Shown here in pieces: positions 35,342 to 44,633 of a DNA stretch of 52,596 nucleotides. The translations under genes were made by a program, and so were the position numbers. Position 1 is the stretch's first letter; each line of letters opens with the position of its first letter. The stretch lies in NCBI GenBank assembly GCA_030607875.1, contig JAUWJD010000023.1:1-52596 (forward strand). The letters run 5' to 3'. The notes beneath the pieces were generated by a model. The model was not told where the DNA came from and ran no database searches. It saw nothing but the letters and a program-made list of their open reading frames with translations. Source of the stretch: Chloroflexota bacterium. GTDB taxonomy: Bacteria > Chloroflexota > Anaerolineae > UBA2200.

Positions 35342-37810
35342 TCAATGGACTCCTACCGAAGCCGACAGCCGCTCTGGCCAGTCTGGTGGCAGGGCGACCA
35401 TGAACATCTCCACATCGCCGCTGTCAAAGCGGCCCCAGTTGGTGGTAAACAGCACCCGTGTCAGGTCGGGATTCGTGCTGGCATGGGGCTCGGCCCAGTA
35501 GTAGTACTCCACCGGCTGACTCTCGTCCACCAGGGAGCGGGTATGGGCCAGCCGGATCACTCGCCCGCCCGGCTTGAGCTCGATGATGAACACCTGGTCA
35601 TCCATCCAGGTGTGAGAGGCCTGATCCTCGTCGTGTGTAGAGACCAACGCCCAGCCGGGCCGGTCAAAGGCCAGGCCTGAAAAGTGAAAACCTATTGCTG
35701 TGTGGCTGAAATCGATCTCCCACAGTGGGGTCACCGTCCCCGTGGTCAGATCGAGCATCGAGATGTGATCGGTATCAATACCCTGGTAGACAATCACCTC
35801 GCGCCCCTGGGCGTCCAGAGCTGGGTCGTAGTGTCCGATGATGCGCAACAGCCCCCGCCCGTTGGTCAAGGCCCGGTTATAGACCATCAGACCGCAGGGC
35901 TGCGCATCGTTGCCCAACTGCCCACGCGGGCAGTAGCGGTCGAAGGAGGCGATGAAATAGGTCCCCAAAGGGCTCATGGTCACGTGGTCGATGCCGTCCT
36001 GCACCGCCGGCACGCCGCGCATATCGCGGATGGTGACCTGGTCTGTGAGGCGGTCGTATACCACAAAGGCGACCGTGTCCCAGGCTTCGTCCTGCGCCAT
36101 CAGGCCCCAGTAGCGCCGGTCCCGCGAGGGGCTGCCTTCGTACCGCGTCCACACGGCGGCCAGTCTCTGCCCCGGGAAATCGTGGGCAAAGTCGTGGATC
36201 TCAGTCTGGGCGGACGTCTCTGTGTTGTACGACATTAACCGGGTCTCGTCCGAATAGAAGACCAGATTGGGGTCGGACGCGTCCCAGCGCGGTTCCACCT
36301 CCAGCGGAACTCGACCAAGCGGCAGCAGGGAACGCGCGTCGTACAGGTACCACGTGCCTTCGGTGCCATGGGCCAGCAACCGGCTGCCGTCGGCATTGAA
36401 GGACTGCACGCGGGCGTACTCGTTGACCAGACCGGGCGAAGGGTCGCCCGGAGACAAGTCGTTCGCTCGATCGGTGACGCGCACCACACAGGTACCAAAG
36501 GTGGGATCGGTGAACCACTGCCGCGGGGCTGGCTCCGGCAAAGTTGGAGCGTTGTACACCTCACGATCGGTCACCGGGCGAAAGCCAGGCGCATAGGCCG
36601 GACAGCCGTTGTCGCCAGGCGTGGGAGATTGGGTAGGAACGGGGCTGCCGGGTCCCACGTAACCCTTGAGGATAATGGGCAGGTACACCCGCACGGTTAG
36701 CCTGGGAGTGACCGACGCCTGGGGATGGGTAGTCCGCGTCGCAGTGGCCGTCGCCTGCAGCGGCGTGCGCGTGGCGGTGGGCGTAGGCTCTGCCGGACCA
36801 CCCTTCCAACGGTGGTAGAAGACGTTGAGCAGGGCCACAAACTCTCCCGTGGCCTTCTGCAGGCCGGCAGCGGTAGGATGGCTGTCCGCGGGCTCGCTGC
36901 CATAGGCAGCAAAGTTGTTCGCCACCGTCTGCATGTGCTGCACCGCTCCTTGCCACCAGCGGTGGTGGTTGCCTGTCCCCCAGTCCAGGTCGTTGCTGTG
37001 CGGGCCGCCGCCGTTGCTGGTCAGGACGTTGTAAAAGTCGAACACAGCGACGTTGCGATAGGGGTAGCCCACCAGCCAGTCGTTCACCAGCCAGTTGTTA
37101 AACGCGCGGGCGTTGGCGGCGTGGGCAGCGTCTGTCTCCGCGCCCACCAATGGCGGCGCCGTGATGACCACAAACAGCTTGTCCTGCCGAGTACGGAAGT
37201 ACTGCAGGATGTCGTTGTAGATCCCTTTTGCCTTGCCGACGGTGTGATGTTCGGATGTCCAATCCTCTCCGCGCAGTGGATTCGAGCCCGTCGTTGGCGG
37301 GTCAGCAGGGTGGCCCCCCAGATGTGAATTGGGGTAGCAGGATTTGAACAGGATCACCTCGTTCTCGCCGCCGGGGTCTGCCATGGGCCGGGCAAACTCA
37401 GCGTGCAGGTTGGTGGTGTTGTACAGGGCCTGCAAGTACGCGGCGCTGCGGGGCCCGCGGAACCAGTCCCACCAGTTGCCAATGTCGGTGTACGATCCGA
37501 TCTCGTCCGGTCCCCAATAGTAATAAGTGTCGCTGACGTAATAGCGGTTGGCGCCCAGCGCTTGCCCCAGACCGCCCATGTACGTGCCCAGCCAGTCATC
37601 ACCGACCGAATGGTGCACAAAGGCGAGTTTGACCGGCGTCGCAGGTGGGTCGGGATTGTCCGCAGCGGTTGCCGCAGAGAGCGAGGTTGAGGCGGTATTG
37701 GCCAGGACGGTGGATGACACATCCCCGGCACAAGCGCTTGTGCCTGCACAGCCGCCGCAATCCACTATGAGCAGTACTACCAAAGCCACTGCAAGGCACT
37801 TTCGCATCAT
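35342..37810 (-). CDS. Secreted two-domain protein: SGNH-hydrolase-like plus beta-propeller-like
   Basis: An 822-residue exported protein with an N-terminal signal segment (MMRKCLAVALVVLLIVDCGG). Residues about 58-340 resemble an SGNH/GDSL-type hydrolase: KLAFVHHSVG with a possible catalytic Ser, FKSCYPNSHLGG, and a late ADSHPTAAGLQ with a DxxH-like pair. A Thr/Pro-rich linker (GGPAEPTPTATRTPLQ) follows, then VYLPIILKGY, a segment common in exported Anaerolineae-type proteins. Residues about 410-820 show repeated strand motifs ending in Asp/Trp pairs, suggesting a beta-propeller. The substrate is unknown; an esterase or carbohydrate role is only a guess. It sits between two YhhQ copies. Confidence 0.65.
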   Translation of the reverse strand: MMRKCLAVALVVLLIVDCGGCAGTSACAGDVSSTVLANTASTSLSAATAADNPDPPATPVKLAFVHHSVGDDWLGTYMGGLGQALGANRYYVSDTYYYWGPDEIGSYTDIGNWWDWFRGPRSAAYLQALYNTTNLHAEFARPMADPGGENEVILFKSCYPNSHLGGHPADPPTTGSNPLRGEDWTSEHHTVGKAKGIYNDILQYFRTRQDKLFVVITAPPLVGAETDAAHAANARAFNNWLVNDWLVGYPYRNVAVFDFYNVLTSNGGGPHSNDLDWGTGNHHRWWQGAVQHMQTVANNFAAYGSEPADSHPTAAGLQKATGEFVALLNVFYHRWKGGPAEPTPTATRTPLQATATATRTTHPQASVTPRLTVRVYLPIILKGYVGPGSPVPTQSPTPGDNGCPAYAPGFRPVTDREVYNAPTLPEPAPRQWFTDPTFGTCVVRVTDRANDLSPGDPSPGLVNEYARVQSFNADGSRLLAHGTEGTWYLYDARSLLPLGRVPLEVEPRWDASDPNLVFYSDETRLMSYNTETSAQTEIHDFAHDFPGQRLAAVWTRYEGSPSRDRRYWGLMAQDEAWDTVAFVVYDRLTDQVTIRDMRGVPAVQDGIDHVTMSPLGTYFIASFDRYCPRGQLGNDAQPCGLMVYNRALTNGRGLLRIIGHYDPALDAQGREVIVYQGIDTDHISMLDLTTGTVTPLWEIDFSHTAIGFHFSGLAFDRPGWALVSTHDEDQASHTWMDDQVFIIELKPGGRVIRLAHTRSLVDESQPVEYYYWAEPHASTNPDLTRVLFTTNWGRFDSGDVEMFMVALPPDWPERLSASVGVH

Positions 37811-37813
37811 GAG

Positions 37814-38104
37814 TCACCTCCTCAATTTGGTGAGACCCCGAACCGGTCCCAAACCATGCTCGTGAGCACCAGGGCTCCCGCTCACTTGATCCACTCCTGG
37901 CTTTGCTCGACCATCCACCAAGAGATCGGCCTCCTTCCAGCCCACTGTCTTGTGTACCAGGTCGCGCAGCGTGAAGGTGATGGGGTACACAAACGTGCCC
38001 GCATCCATGGACATGCCCAGGAACACCACGATTTTGAGACTGGCCACATCCGCCAACATCTGCGCGGCGATGTAGGCAGATGAGACGACGATGGCGCGGA
38101 TCAT
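37814..38104 (-). pseudogene. Truncated YhhQ-family copy
   Basis: The first 55 residues match the YhhQ protein encoded at 34526-35191 with one change (Thr21 to Ala). The frame then leaves the family after HKTVG and ends in an unrelated 41-residue tail. Over the shared 165 bp I count 11 differences, ten of them synonymous, so this copy was under selection before it was cut. It follows the preceding nuclease-like gene by one base and ends 3 bp before the secreted-protein gene. Confidence 0.8.
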
Positions 38105-38105
38105 C

Positions 38106-38843
38106 CTAGTTGCCAGTCACTGTAGTGATCCAGGGCCCACTGTAGTGCACAAAGGGCTCGCGTGGCTGCTTGGGCCAACACACGGCTACGACTGCGCGAA
38201 TGTCTGAAGCGTCCTCCAACATCTTGCGCACAGTTCGCCAATGGTTGTCGGAGCGAGTGGAAGTCCGGCTTGCCACTCGTTGAAACACACAGAGGTAGGC
38301 AGCGCGTGCATGTGCCGGCGACTGCAGCGTCAGCCGCAGCTTTCCTACATCACTCCTGACACCGCGAACGCGCAGCGGGCTCCAGCCGCGCGTGAACAGC
38401 TTGAACTCCACGGCAGCCAGCAGCGGCGGCTTGGAGAGGTCAGCGCGATCCTCGATCCGCCGGTTCATCAAACTCTCTGCAGGCTGGCTGCGCACATGGG
38501 CGGGGTCAATGACCACCAGGTCATAGTGCCCCCGACTGCCAGTATCCTGCAGTCGCTCCGTTGGGCTGCGATCGTGGAAACGGAAGAAGGTGGGGTACTC
38601 GCGGTGCAGGAGGCCCGTTTCGAACCCGTCCGCAGTGCGCAGCATCTGGGCCAGTTCCGGCCGCCTGGCCACCCAGGTTTGCAGCCCGACGTGGGCATCG
38701 GCTTCGGTGAAGTAGCGATAGGGCTCATCCCAGAAGGTCTCCACCAGGCGGTGCAGGGCTGTCTCCAACTGAATCAACAGTTCCTGGCCACTGGCACCGG
38801 ATACCCGGTCCACAGATGAACCCAAATCGGGTGCGTTATTCAT
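38106..38843 (-). CDS. Conserved-looking protein with PD-(D/E)XK-like features
   Basis: A 245-residue soluble protein I do not recognise. The central HYDLVVIDP (about residues 105-113) followed by LLAAVEFKLF (about 141-150) gives a D...ExK arrangement, as in PD-(D/E)XK nucleases. The C-terminus has strand-like AAYLCVFQRV and IRAVVAVCWP. No membrane segment is visible. It lies 47 bp downstream of the DUF559 nuclease gene and points the same way as the helicase, so a role in the same defence locus is plausible but not shown. It could be a restriction-type nuclease or a regulator. Confidence 0.5.
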   Translation of the reverse strand: MNNAPDLGSSVDRVSGASGQELLIQLETALHRLVETFWDEPYRYFTEADAHVGLQTWVARRPELAQMLRTADGFETGLLHREYPTFFRFHDRSPTERLQDTGSRGHYDLVVIDPAHVRSQPAESLMNRRIEDRADLSKPPLLAAVEFKLFTRGWSPLRVRGVRSDVGKLRLTLQSPAHARAAYLCVFQRVASRTSTRSDNHWRTVRKMLEDASDIRAVVAVCWPKQPREPFVHYSGPWITTVTGN

Positions 38844-38890
38844 CTTTTCCTCCGTAGTTCAGAGCATCCATGCCTGGCATAACGTCATCG

Positions 38891-39723
38891 CTAATCCAGA
38901 TCGTACTCCACATCTTCCTCGAACAGGCTGAGCTGCTGCGCGACACCCTCCGGCACATTGAAGAACTGCCGTGGCACCAAGCGCTCTGTATCCACACCAC
39001 CAAAAGTCCCGATCGTCTTCATGATTTCAGGGATGCAGCACTCGGCCATTCTCTCGCGGATGTCGCTTCCGTTGAAGCGCAAGACGCGCCAGCCAATAGA
39101 CTGCAGAGCGTTGAATCGCCTGTTGTCTCGTGAGGTCCGTTCGGGCCTAGTGTGATAGGTGTCACCATCAGTTTCGATATCGACGTTGCCTTCGGCGCAA
39201 AACACGGCAAAGTCCAGGGCATACCACCCCCGCTGAGTGGGCAGGTACCACTGTCGTTCGGCAGGGATGTCCTGCTTCTTGAGCTCCTGCCACAGGCGAT
39301 CCTCCAGCGGGCTTTCGTCAAACAGGTCGTTGACTTCCTGGGCACGCATGAACTTGTGCCAGGTAGTCGGTATGAACACGATCCGCCGCGAATGTGCGCT
39401 ACAGATCGGTTGGGGCAGCCGCTCCAGGCTTGCCAGGAACACCTGGTAGTACTCTCGATCCGATTTGGGATTGGGGAACTCGTTGGGGAACAGCTCACGG
39501 CGCTTGACCACACGAATCTCGCGGACCCGCCCGTAGTATTGGATGGTATAGCGTTCCTCCTCGAAGACCTTCGTGTGGTAGAAGGCCAGCCACTTCGGCG
39601 GCCAGCGCCTGGGCGCACTCTTCACAGGCATGCGATAGCAAAGTCCCGCTTGTTGTTCATGATGGCCACCAGCACTTCGCCACGCTTGGAGGCCTGTGTG
39701 GTGTGCCTCGGCGTCGGCATCAT
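38891..39723 (-). pseudogene. DUF559-type nuclease gene with a small frameshifting deletion near the start
   Basis: The long frame (246 residues from ATG 39631) ends in a DUF559/Vsr-like nuclease domain: LDFAVFCAEGNVDIETDGDT with the catalytic D...ExD signature, then NRRFNALQSIGWRVLRFNGS. The expected N-terminus is in another frame, from ATG 39723 or 39720 with GGAGGAGG upstream. It reads MMPTPRHTTQASKRGEVLVA and continues to RDFAIA before a stop at 39622. The frames meet near 39640. A short deletion, perhaps between TATCGC repeats, best explains it. Restart at 39631 could still yield a nearly complete nuclease. The start lies just beyond the helicase stop. Confidence 0.75.
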
Positions 39724-39737
39724 GCATCCTCCTCCGA

Positions 39738-42700
39738 TCACTCAACCAGCGCCTCGCTGCACACTATCCTTGGGAGATCACCGTCTGAGACTTTGGGGGT
39801 TCCTTCCCTCGGCTGCATCTTATCCAATCCATACACATGGTACACTTGCGTCAAAGCGTGGAGCAGCGCCATCCCGGTCACTCCTTCACGTCGCAGACGG
39901 TTCAACTCGCTTCGCACAGCAGGACGTGGATTGGGGCGGCGGAATGCCGCCTCTAGTATCTCGGTCTGGGCCCGCAAGTCTTCGTTCTCCGCACCATCGT
40001 ACAGGATATGCAGGTCCCGCAGCACATAGCGCTGTGCACGGGTCAGCGAGAGCGTGTGGTGTCGCTCCGCTCGACGCGCCTTTACTTCGCGATCGAACTG
40101 CTCCTTGACGCCCATGATCATCTGATTGTAGCCTTCAGGCAAGGGCTCGGCAGGGGTGTCTGGCTCACACTTCAGCAAGGTCAGGATGCGGGGTATGTCG
40201 CGGTGCACGATCTCACCGTTGTCATCTACGAGGAAGAGCTGCCGATACCGCCCGGCCTGGCACAGGATGGCCGCGCCTGACTCACCTGAGCGACGGCCAC
40301 AGCGGACTCCATCACACAGGTTGACGATACGCTCATACAAAGTAGGATCGTCTTCCTTCAGTTGCCTTATGATCTCTTCCGCTTCATGCAGGTCGATGAA
40401 CTCGTCCATCTCATCTTCTTCATAACGGTCAACTTCGCGCCGATCATAGATGGAATACATCGCTTCCTCATTCAGTTGCTCACCGGGATCGAGGATAGCT
40501 GTGTCCTCACCGATGCTCTCGTGTATTTCCTCGATCCTCCGGGCCAGTTTCGCCCTCAGCCCCAGGTTCTTTTCCAGCTCCGTCTCCGGAAGAAAGTTGT
40601 AGGCGTAGATAACGTCGTGCTCAGATCCAATGCGGTCCACACGTCCCAGGCGTTGGATGAGCCGCACCGGGTTCCAGTGCAGGTCGTAGTTGATGATCTG
40701 GGCGCAATCTTGGAGGTTCAGCCCTTCAGACAGGACATCGGTCGCAACCAGAGTCTGGATCTCCGGTGTCCCCTCAGGTGGCCGCTGCTCCGGATTCGCT
40801 TGGGGCGCAAAGCGGCCCACGATCGCAGCCTTGCTCTTCTTCCGGCTGTAGACTACCTGAATAGAAGGATGCTCATCACCAGGATCCAGGTTGTCGTAGA
40901 GATACTGGGCCGTATCCGCGTATTGGGTAAAGACAAGCACTTTGCCTTCGGGCTCAGGCAGCCCTCTCAACACAGCGTGAAGGGTTTGCAGCTTGTCGTC
41001 CTGGTCGGCGCTGATCGGCTGCACCAGAGCCAGCATCTCGCCCAGGATCCGAGCGTCCTGCTCCAGATCAGCCCGCAGGGCAGCCCTGTCAAAGTCGTCC
41101 AGGTGATACCGGCCAGTCACTCGGGCCAGCGCATCCATCAGCACTTGCTCCTCATCCTGGTCACACTCATACAACAGTCTCTGAGCTTCGATCCCAGCCG
41201 GGATGATGCCCTCATCCATCGCGGCCAGAAAGTGCTGGTGAATGCGGAGCAGACGCCGCACCGTCTCGTGAAACGCGCACACACTTGATTCGAATCGCTT
41301 GAACAGCATGATGCGCATCAGACCGCGCAGGTTGGCCCCAGCTCTATGCAGATCGACGTAGGGAGACTGATCACGCCTGGAGCGCTGCACATAGTTCCAC
41401 AGTCCGTATCGTGCATAGGTCAGTTCATCCGCACCCGGCCGTTCGCCCGCTTCGTGCGGCCGCCCCAAGTGCCTTCGCAACTGATCGTAAAGCCCCTCAT
41501 AGGCTCCCTCGATGCTGTACTCAACAGTGGTCAACTCCCGCCTTGGGAAGAACTGTTTTCGCTTGCCTACCAGGACGTAGGCGCGCCGCCTGCCTTCGCG
41601 ATACGCGCCAAAGTTATCAGGGTCCACACGCTGGTCGGTCTCAGCGTCATAGCCATACCAGCGCAGGATGTGGCTGCGCGTGCGCCGAACCAGCACATGG
41701 CCCAACAGAGCAGGCAGCCGCCGCTGCCCACCTTCCACGAGCTTGAAGTACTTGCGCAGGTGGGGTGGGTCGACCGGTATGTCAGTGAGCTCATCGTGAT
41801 GAAAGAGACGCATCTGGTTATAGATGTCCCAAACCGTCTTGTTTCTTGGCGTGGCCGTTAGGAAAACACATCGCCGGTCGCCAGTTGCCAGAAAGCTCTC
41901 CAGGACCCGGTAGCGCTGGTTGTGAGTATGGCGAAAGTGGTGGCTTTCATCCACCAGGACAAAGTCCCGATAGCGGTACCGATCGTCGTGCAGCATCCAC
42001 TCTGAGCCACGGTCGCCGTCCTCCCGCAGCATGCCCTCAGAGAGAACCCGAGCATCGAGCTGGTATGCCTCGTTATAGTGCTCCCACATATCAACGAGTG
42101 TCGCCGGGCAGATGATCAGCGGCCGCACGCGCTCCCGCCGCTTGAACTGCTTGATGATCGCTGCCCCGATGTAGGACTTGCCCAGACCAACCACGTCAGC
42201 GATAAAGCAGCCACCGTAGCGCTCGATCATCTGCACACCATCGCGCACGGCCTGTTCCTGGAACTCGGTGAGGACGGCCGTGATCTCGTCTCGCCACAGG
42301 AACTCGGCGGCCTCAGCACCCTCCAGTTGCTCGCGAACCAGCTCGTACAGCGTCTTCAAGTAGAGCTCGTACGGAGTCACCTGGGCCATGGCCCACGACT
42401 GCCGCAGCTCACGCATCAGATAGGCTTCGAAATCCTGGGCCTCCTCCCACAGGCCTTTGAACCACTGGGTGAGCGCACCATGGTTATCGTTGCCGCTGAC
42501 AACGATGTTGAGCTCCGTGTTGTTGGTGATACCCGACAGGGTAAAGTTGCTGGACCCGACGATAGCGATGCCCTTTTCATAGCGAGCCCCAGGGACATAG
42601 TCAAAGATATACGCCTTGGCGTGCATCCGGCCTTTGGTATACACGCGTACCTTCAGGCGCTCTTCTTCGATCAGACGCACCAGGGTAGTCACCAGTTGCT

Positions 42701-43052
42701 CACCCTCGTCCGTCTGATCCATCCCTGCTATCGTCCAGCCGATCTTGTCGGCGGTGGTTTCGGCCATGCGGACCATGTCGAGCCGCCTCGGGTTGGCGAT
42801 CTGCTCAGCGACATCGTGTATCTGTGCCAAACGCCGGTAACCCTCAGCAATCTGCTCGATCGTTTCCCTGTTGGAGGTGTTGCCAATCAACAGGCGCAGC
42901 TCTTTCACGTTGGCCAGTTGATCGGCCACGGCTTCCAGGCCAGAGAGGAAGAAGTAGCCCACAGCGAACTTGGCCGCTTGGCTGCCGGGCAAGATGCGCT
43001 GGATGTGGTCTATCAGTTTCTCGTGGCGGTTATCTATGATGTCGTGGGGCAT
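39738..43052 (-). CDS. PLD-nuclease/SNF2 helicase fusion
   Basis: An 1104-residue protein. The N-terminal third is phospholipase-D-like, with MHAKAYIFDY (about residues 143-152) and IVGSSNFTLSG. It is followed by an SNF2/RapA-type helicase: GGCFIADVVGLGKSYIGAAI (Walker A), FVLVDESHHFRH (DESH box), VFLTATPRN (motif III), and the C-terminal lobe with VLVFTQYADTA, VATDVLSEGLNLQ and QRLGRVDRIGS. The acidic patch DRYEEDEMDEFIDLHEAEE follows. Such proteins translocate on duplex DNA and are frequent in restriction-like and DISARM-like loci, where they act with a methyltransferase. The ATG has GAGGAG. The nuclease gene 38891-39723 follows directly. No DUF1998 gene is present, so this is not a standard DISARM locus. 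Confidence 0.92.
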   Translation of the reverse strand: MPHDIIDNRHEKLIDHIQRILPGSQAAKFAVGYFFLSGLEAVADQLANVKELRLLIGNTSNRETIEQIAEGYRRLAQIHDVAEQIANPRRLDMVRMAETTADKIGWTIAGMDQTDEGEQLVTTLVRLIEEERLKVRVYTKGRMHAKAYIFDYVPGARYEKGIAIVGSSNFTLSGITNNTELNIVVSGNDNHGALTQWFKGLWEEAQDFEAYLMRELRQSWAMAQVTPYELYLKTLYELVREQLEGAEAAEFLWRDEITAVLTEFQEQAVRDGVQMIERYGGCFIADVVGLGKSYIGAAIIKQFKRRERVRPLIICPATLVDMWEHYNEAYQLDARVLSEGMLREDGDRGSEWMLHDDRYRYRDFVLVDESHHFRHTHNQRYRVLESFLATGDRRCVFLTATPRNKTVWDIYNQMRLFHHDELTDIPVDPPHLRKYFKLVEGGQRRLPALLGHVLVRRTRSHILRWYGYDAETDQRVDPDNFGAYREGRRRAYVLVGKRKQFFPRRELTTVEYSIEGAYEGLYDQLRRHLGRPHEAGERPGADELTYARYGLWNYVQRSRRDQSPYVDLHRAGANLRGLMRIMLFKRFESSVCAFHETVRRLLRIHQHFLAAMDEGIIPAGIEAQRLLYECDQDEEQVLMDALARVTGRYHLDDFDRAALRADLEQDARILGEMLALVQPISADQDDKLQTLHAVLRGLPEPEGKVLVFTQYADTAQYLYDNLDPGDEHPSIQVVYSRKKSKAAIVGRFAPQANPEQRPPEGTPEIQTLVATDVLSEGLNLQDCAQIINYDLHWNPVRLIQRLGRVDRIGSEHDVIYAYNFLPETELEKNLGLRAKLARRIEEIHESIGEDTAILDPGEQLNEEAMYSIYDRREVDRYEEDEMDEFIDLHEAEEIIRQLKEDDPTLYERIVNLCDGVRCGRRSGESGAAILCQAGRYRQLFLVDDNGEIVHRDIPRILTLLKCEPDTPAEPLPEGYNQMIMGVKEQFDREVKARRAERHHTLSLTRAQRYVLRDLHILYDGAENEDLRAQTEILEAAFRRPNPRPAVRSELNRLRREGVTGMALLHALTQVYHVYGLDKMQPREGTPKVSDGDLPRIVCSEALVE

Positions 43053-43262
43053 TTGTGGCTCCTCTGACCAGAATCTATCACCTTCGAAATCTCTTCATTT
43101 CATTGGAAGCTGATAGATAACGCATTGAGACTGATGGATTTCTCGGCAGCAATGGTGGCAGCAGGCACAGAGCGCGATTTCGGCCAACGGCTGAGACCGG
43201 CGGCGTGCGCCTGTTCAGATCGGCAATTCCGCCCGCGAGCACCATCACTATCGGCTGTCCGA

Positions 43263-43589
43263 CTACATTCGGGAGCAGGAGACGCATGTACGCCAGCCAT
43301 ACATTGCCGAAGCGGGCCGTCCTTCACAAGGCGCGGTATGCCTCGCGGCGGTGAGAACATAGTAGATCGTGATCTGTCTGGCCCGGGTGTCAACCTCGTA
43401 TACGATCCGATAGTCGCCCACCCGAATACGATAGAATCGTTCAGTACCCGACAATTTGACCGCCTGGCGGGGGAACGGATCGGTTTTTAGTCTGTCAATG
43501 CGCTCCATCACGCGAGAGACAAGCGTCTTGGGCAAAGATCGCAGGTCCTTCTCGACAGACGGCTTGAAGTCGATGCTATAAGAGCCCAT
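43263..43589 (-). pseudogene. RelE/ParE-family toxin with frameshifted C-terminus
   Basis: The first 80 or so residues match RelE toxins: MGSYSIDFKPSVEKDLRSLP and RFYRIRVGDYRIVYEVD. After ITIYYV the frame runs into an unrelated 28-residue tail. In the neighbouring frame the same DNA reads SHRREAYRAL and stops, which is the normal RelE ending with its catalytic-region Arg/Tyr. A one-base deletion near 43350 explains this. The toxin is probably inactive. Its antitoxin gene overlaps it by 14 bp. Confidence 0.8.
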
Positions 43590-43767
43590 CTCTCTCCAGC
43601 CGCCGCTTCATCCCCTCAAGGCTGATGGGTTCTTCTTCTCGGCGTTCGGCCACGATGGCCAAGTCGTGAAGGTCTTCCATCAGCCGTTCGTACCGTTCGA
43701 GTGAAAGGATCACTGCTGTCTTGTTGCCTTCTGTGTCAACTACATATTGTTCTTGTAAGGCGCTCAT
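43576..43767 (-). CDS. Phd/YefM-like antitoxin
   Basis: A 63-residue antitoxin, MSALQEQYVVDTEGNKTAVI, then LSLERYERLMEDLHDLAIVA and a charged tail. The N-terminal strand-rich part binds DNA and the C-terminal helix binds the toxin in this family. The ATG has AAGGAGGG. The gap upstream contains CAGTTGGTCAACTG, a possible operator. Its partner toxin is frameshifted. Confidence 0.82.
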   Translation of the reverse strand: MSALQEQYVVDTEGNKTAVILSLERYERLMEDLHDLAIVAERREEEPISLEGMKRRLERDGLL

Positions 43768-43977
43768 GACCTACCCTCCTTGTTGGTTTCAGTTGGTCAA
43801 CTGGGCATCCACCGAAACGCTGGGAGCACTGAATGAAGCCCCTTCCAGTGTGATGGTTCTCCTCAGTGTCTCAATGATTCGGCCCCTTCACAGTCGCCAT
43901 CTCGTCTCTTGTCAACCCCCACAGCCTACACACCCGCCTGCCCAACTCCCCCATCCCGCTACAGGCCACGCCATAGT

Positions 43978-44535
43978 TCAATCTAGGAGACCATACACCT
44001 TGAGCAAGCGGATCGTCTGCAGAATCTCAGAGTCGGGATAGTTCTTGTTTGCCTGCCCCTGGTTGACAATGAAACGGACGATCGTGCTGAACTCGATCAC
44101 GTGATCGATACCGCCATCCTTCAGTAACTGAACTGCGGCCTTACGACTGTCTGGCACACGAGACAGCCTGGACACGACCAGGATGCGGCGAAAGTCGGCG
44201 TCGTGGAACACCGTGTCAGCAGCAGCGGCAATCGCTTCCGGTCGCACAAAGTTAAAGATGCGAGGCGCGTTCCTAATCAGTCCCTTGGTGAAGCTCTCAG
44301 TGTGCCATCCCTTCGTCTCTACGATCGCTTGACGCAGCCCTGGCAGTTCCTTCACTGTCAGCACGAATGTCTGCGGCGGATTGAGCTTGTCGGGATTCAG
44401 ATTGTACACAACCAGGTCAATATCGCTCTCACCCCCACCTCTCTCACCAGCGAACCAATACTTGATGTTGGTGCGAACAAGAAAGCCATTCAGCTCAAAG
44501 AAGTGACGGACAATGGTCTCGTTGATGTCAGGCAT
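43978..44535 (-). CDS. PD-(D/E)XK-like protein of the defence island
   Basis: A 185-residue soluble protein, MPDINETIVRHFFELNGFLV. The segment GGGESDIDLVVYNLNP (about residues 32-47) followed by QAIVETKGWHTE (about 69-80) has the D...ExK pattern of restriction-type nucleases, with an extra Lys-Gly-Trp. The C-terminus (TIVRFIVNQGQANKNYPDSE) looks helical. It lies between the damaged RelE pair and the HNH/methyltransferase genes. A nuclease role is likely; the exact family is unknown to me. The gap upstream is 373 bp, so it may have its own promoter. Confidence 0.6.
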   Translation of the reverse strand: MPDINETIVRHFFELNGFLVRTNIKYWFAGERGGGESDIDLVVYNLNPDKLNPPQTFVLTVKELPGLRQAIVETKGWHTESFTKGLIRNAPRIFNFVRPEAIAAAADTVFHDADFRRILVVSRLSRVPDSRKAAVQLLKDGGIDHVIEFSTIVRFIVNQGQANKNYPDSEILQTIRLLKVYGLLD

Positions 44536-44598
44536 AGTCCTCTCCCCTCACGTGTCCTCCCTCAAACCCCGCACTGGCTTTTGCAGTGCACGCCGACT

Positions 44599-44627
44599 TT
44601 GATAAATGGTGCATTATCCTGTATAAT
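44599..44627 (+). promoter_or_regulatory. Plus-strand promoter of a candidate small RNA
   Basis: -35 TTGATA (44599-44604), exactly 17 bp, perfect -10 TATAAT (44622-44627). All genes here are on the other strand, so the promoter is not explained by a coding gene. Confidence 0.65.
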
Positions 44628-44633
44628 CACATT

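Noticed and set aside
42078-43067. 329-residue plus-strand frame opposite the helicase gene
   Set aside because: Complement of the PLD/SNF2 coding sequence; no start signal.
43078-43393. Short minus-strand frames between the helicase and RelE genes
   Set aside because: No ribosome-binding site or similarity; partly over the toxin gene.
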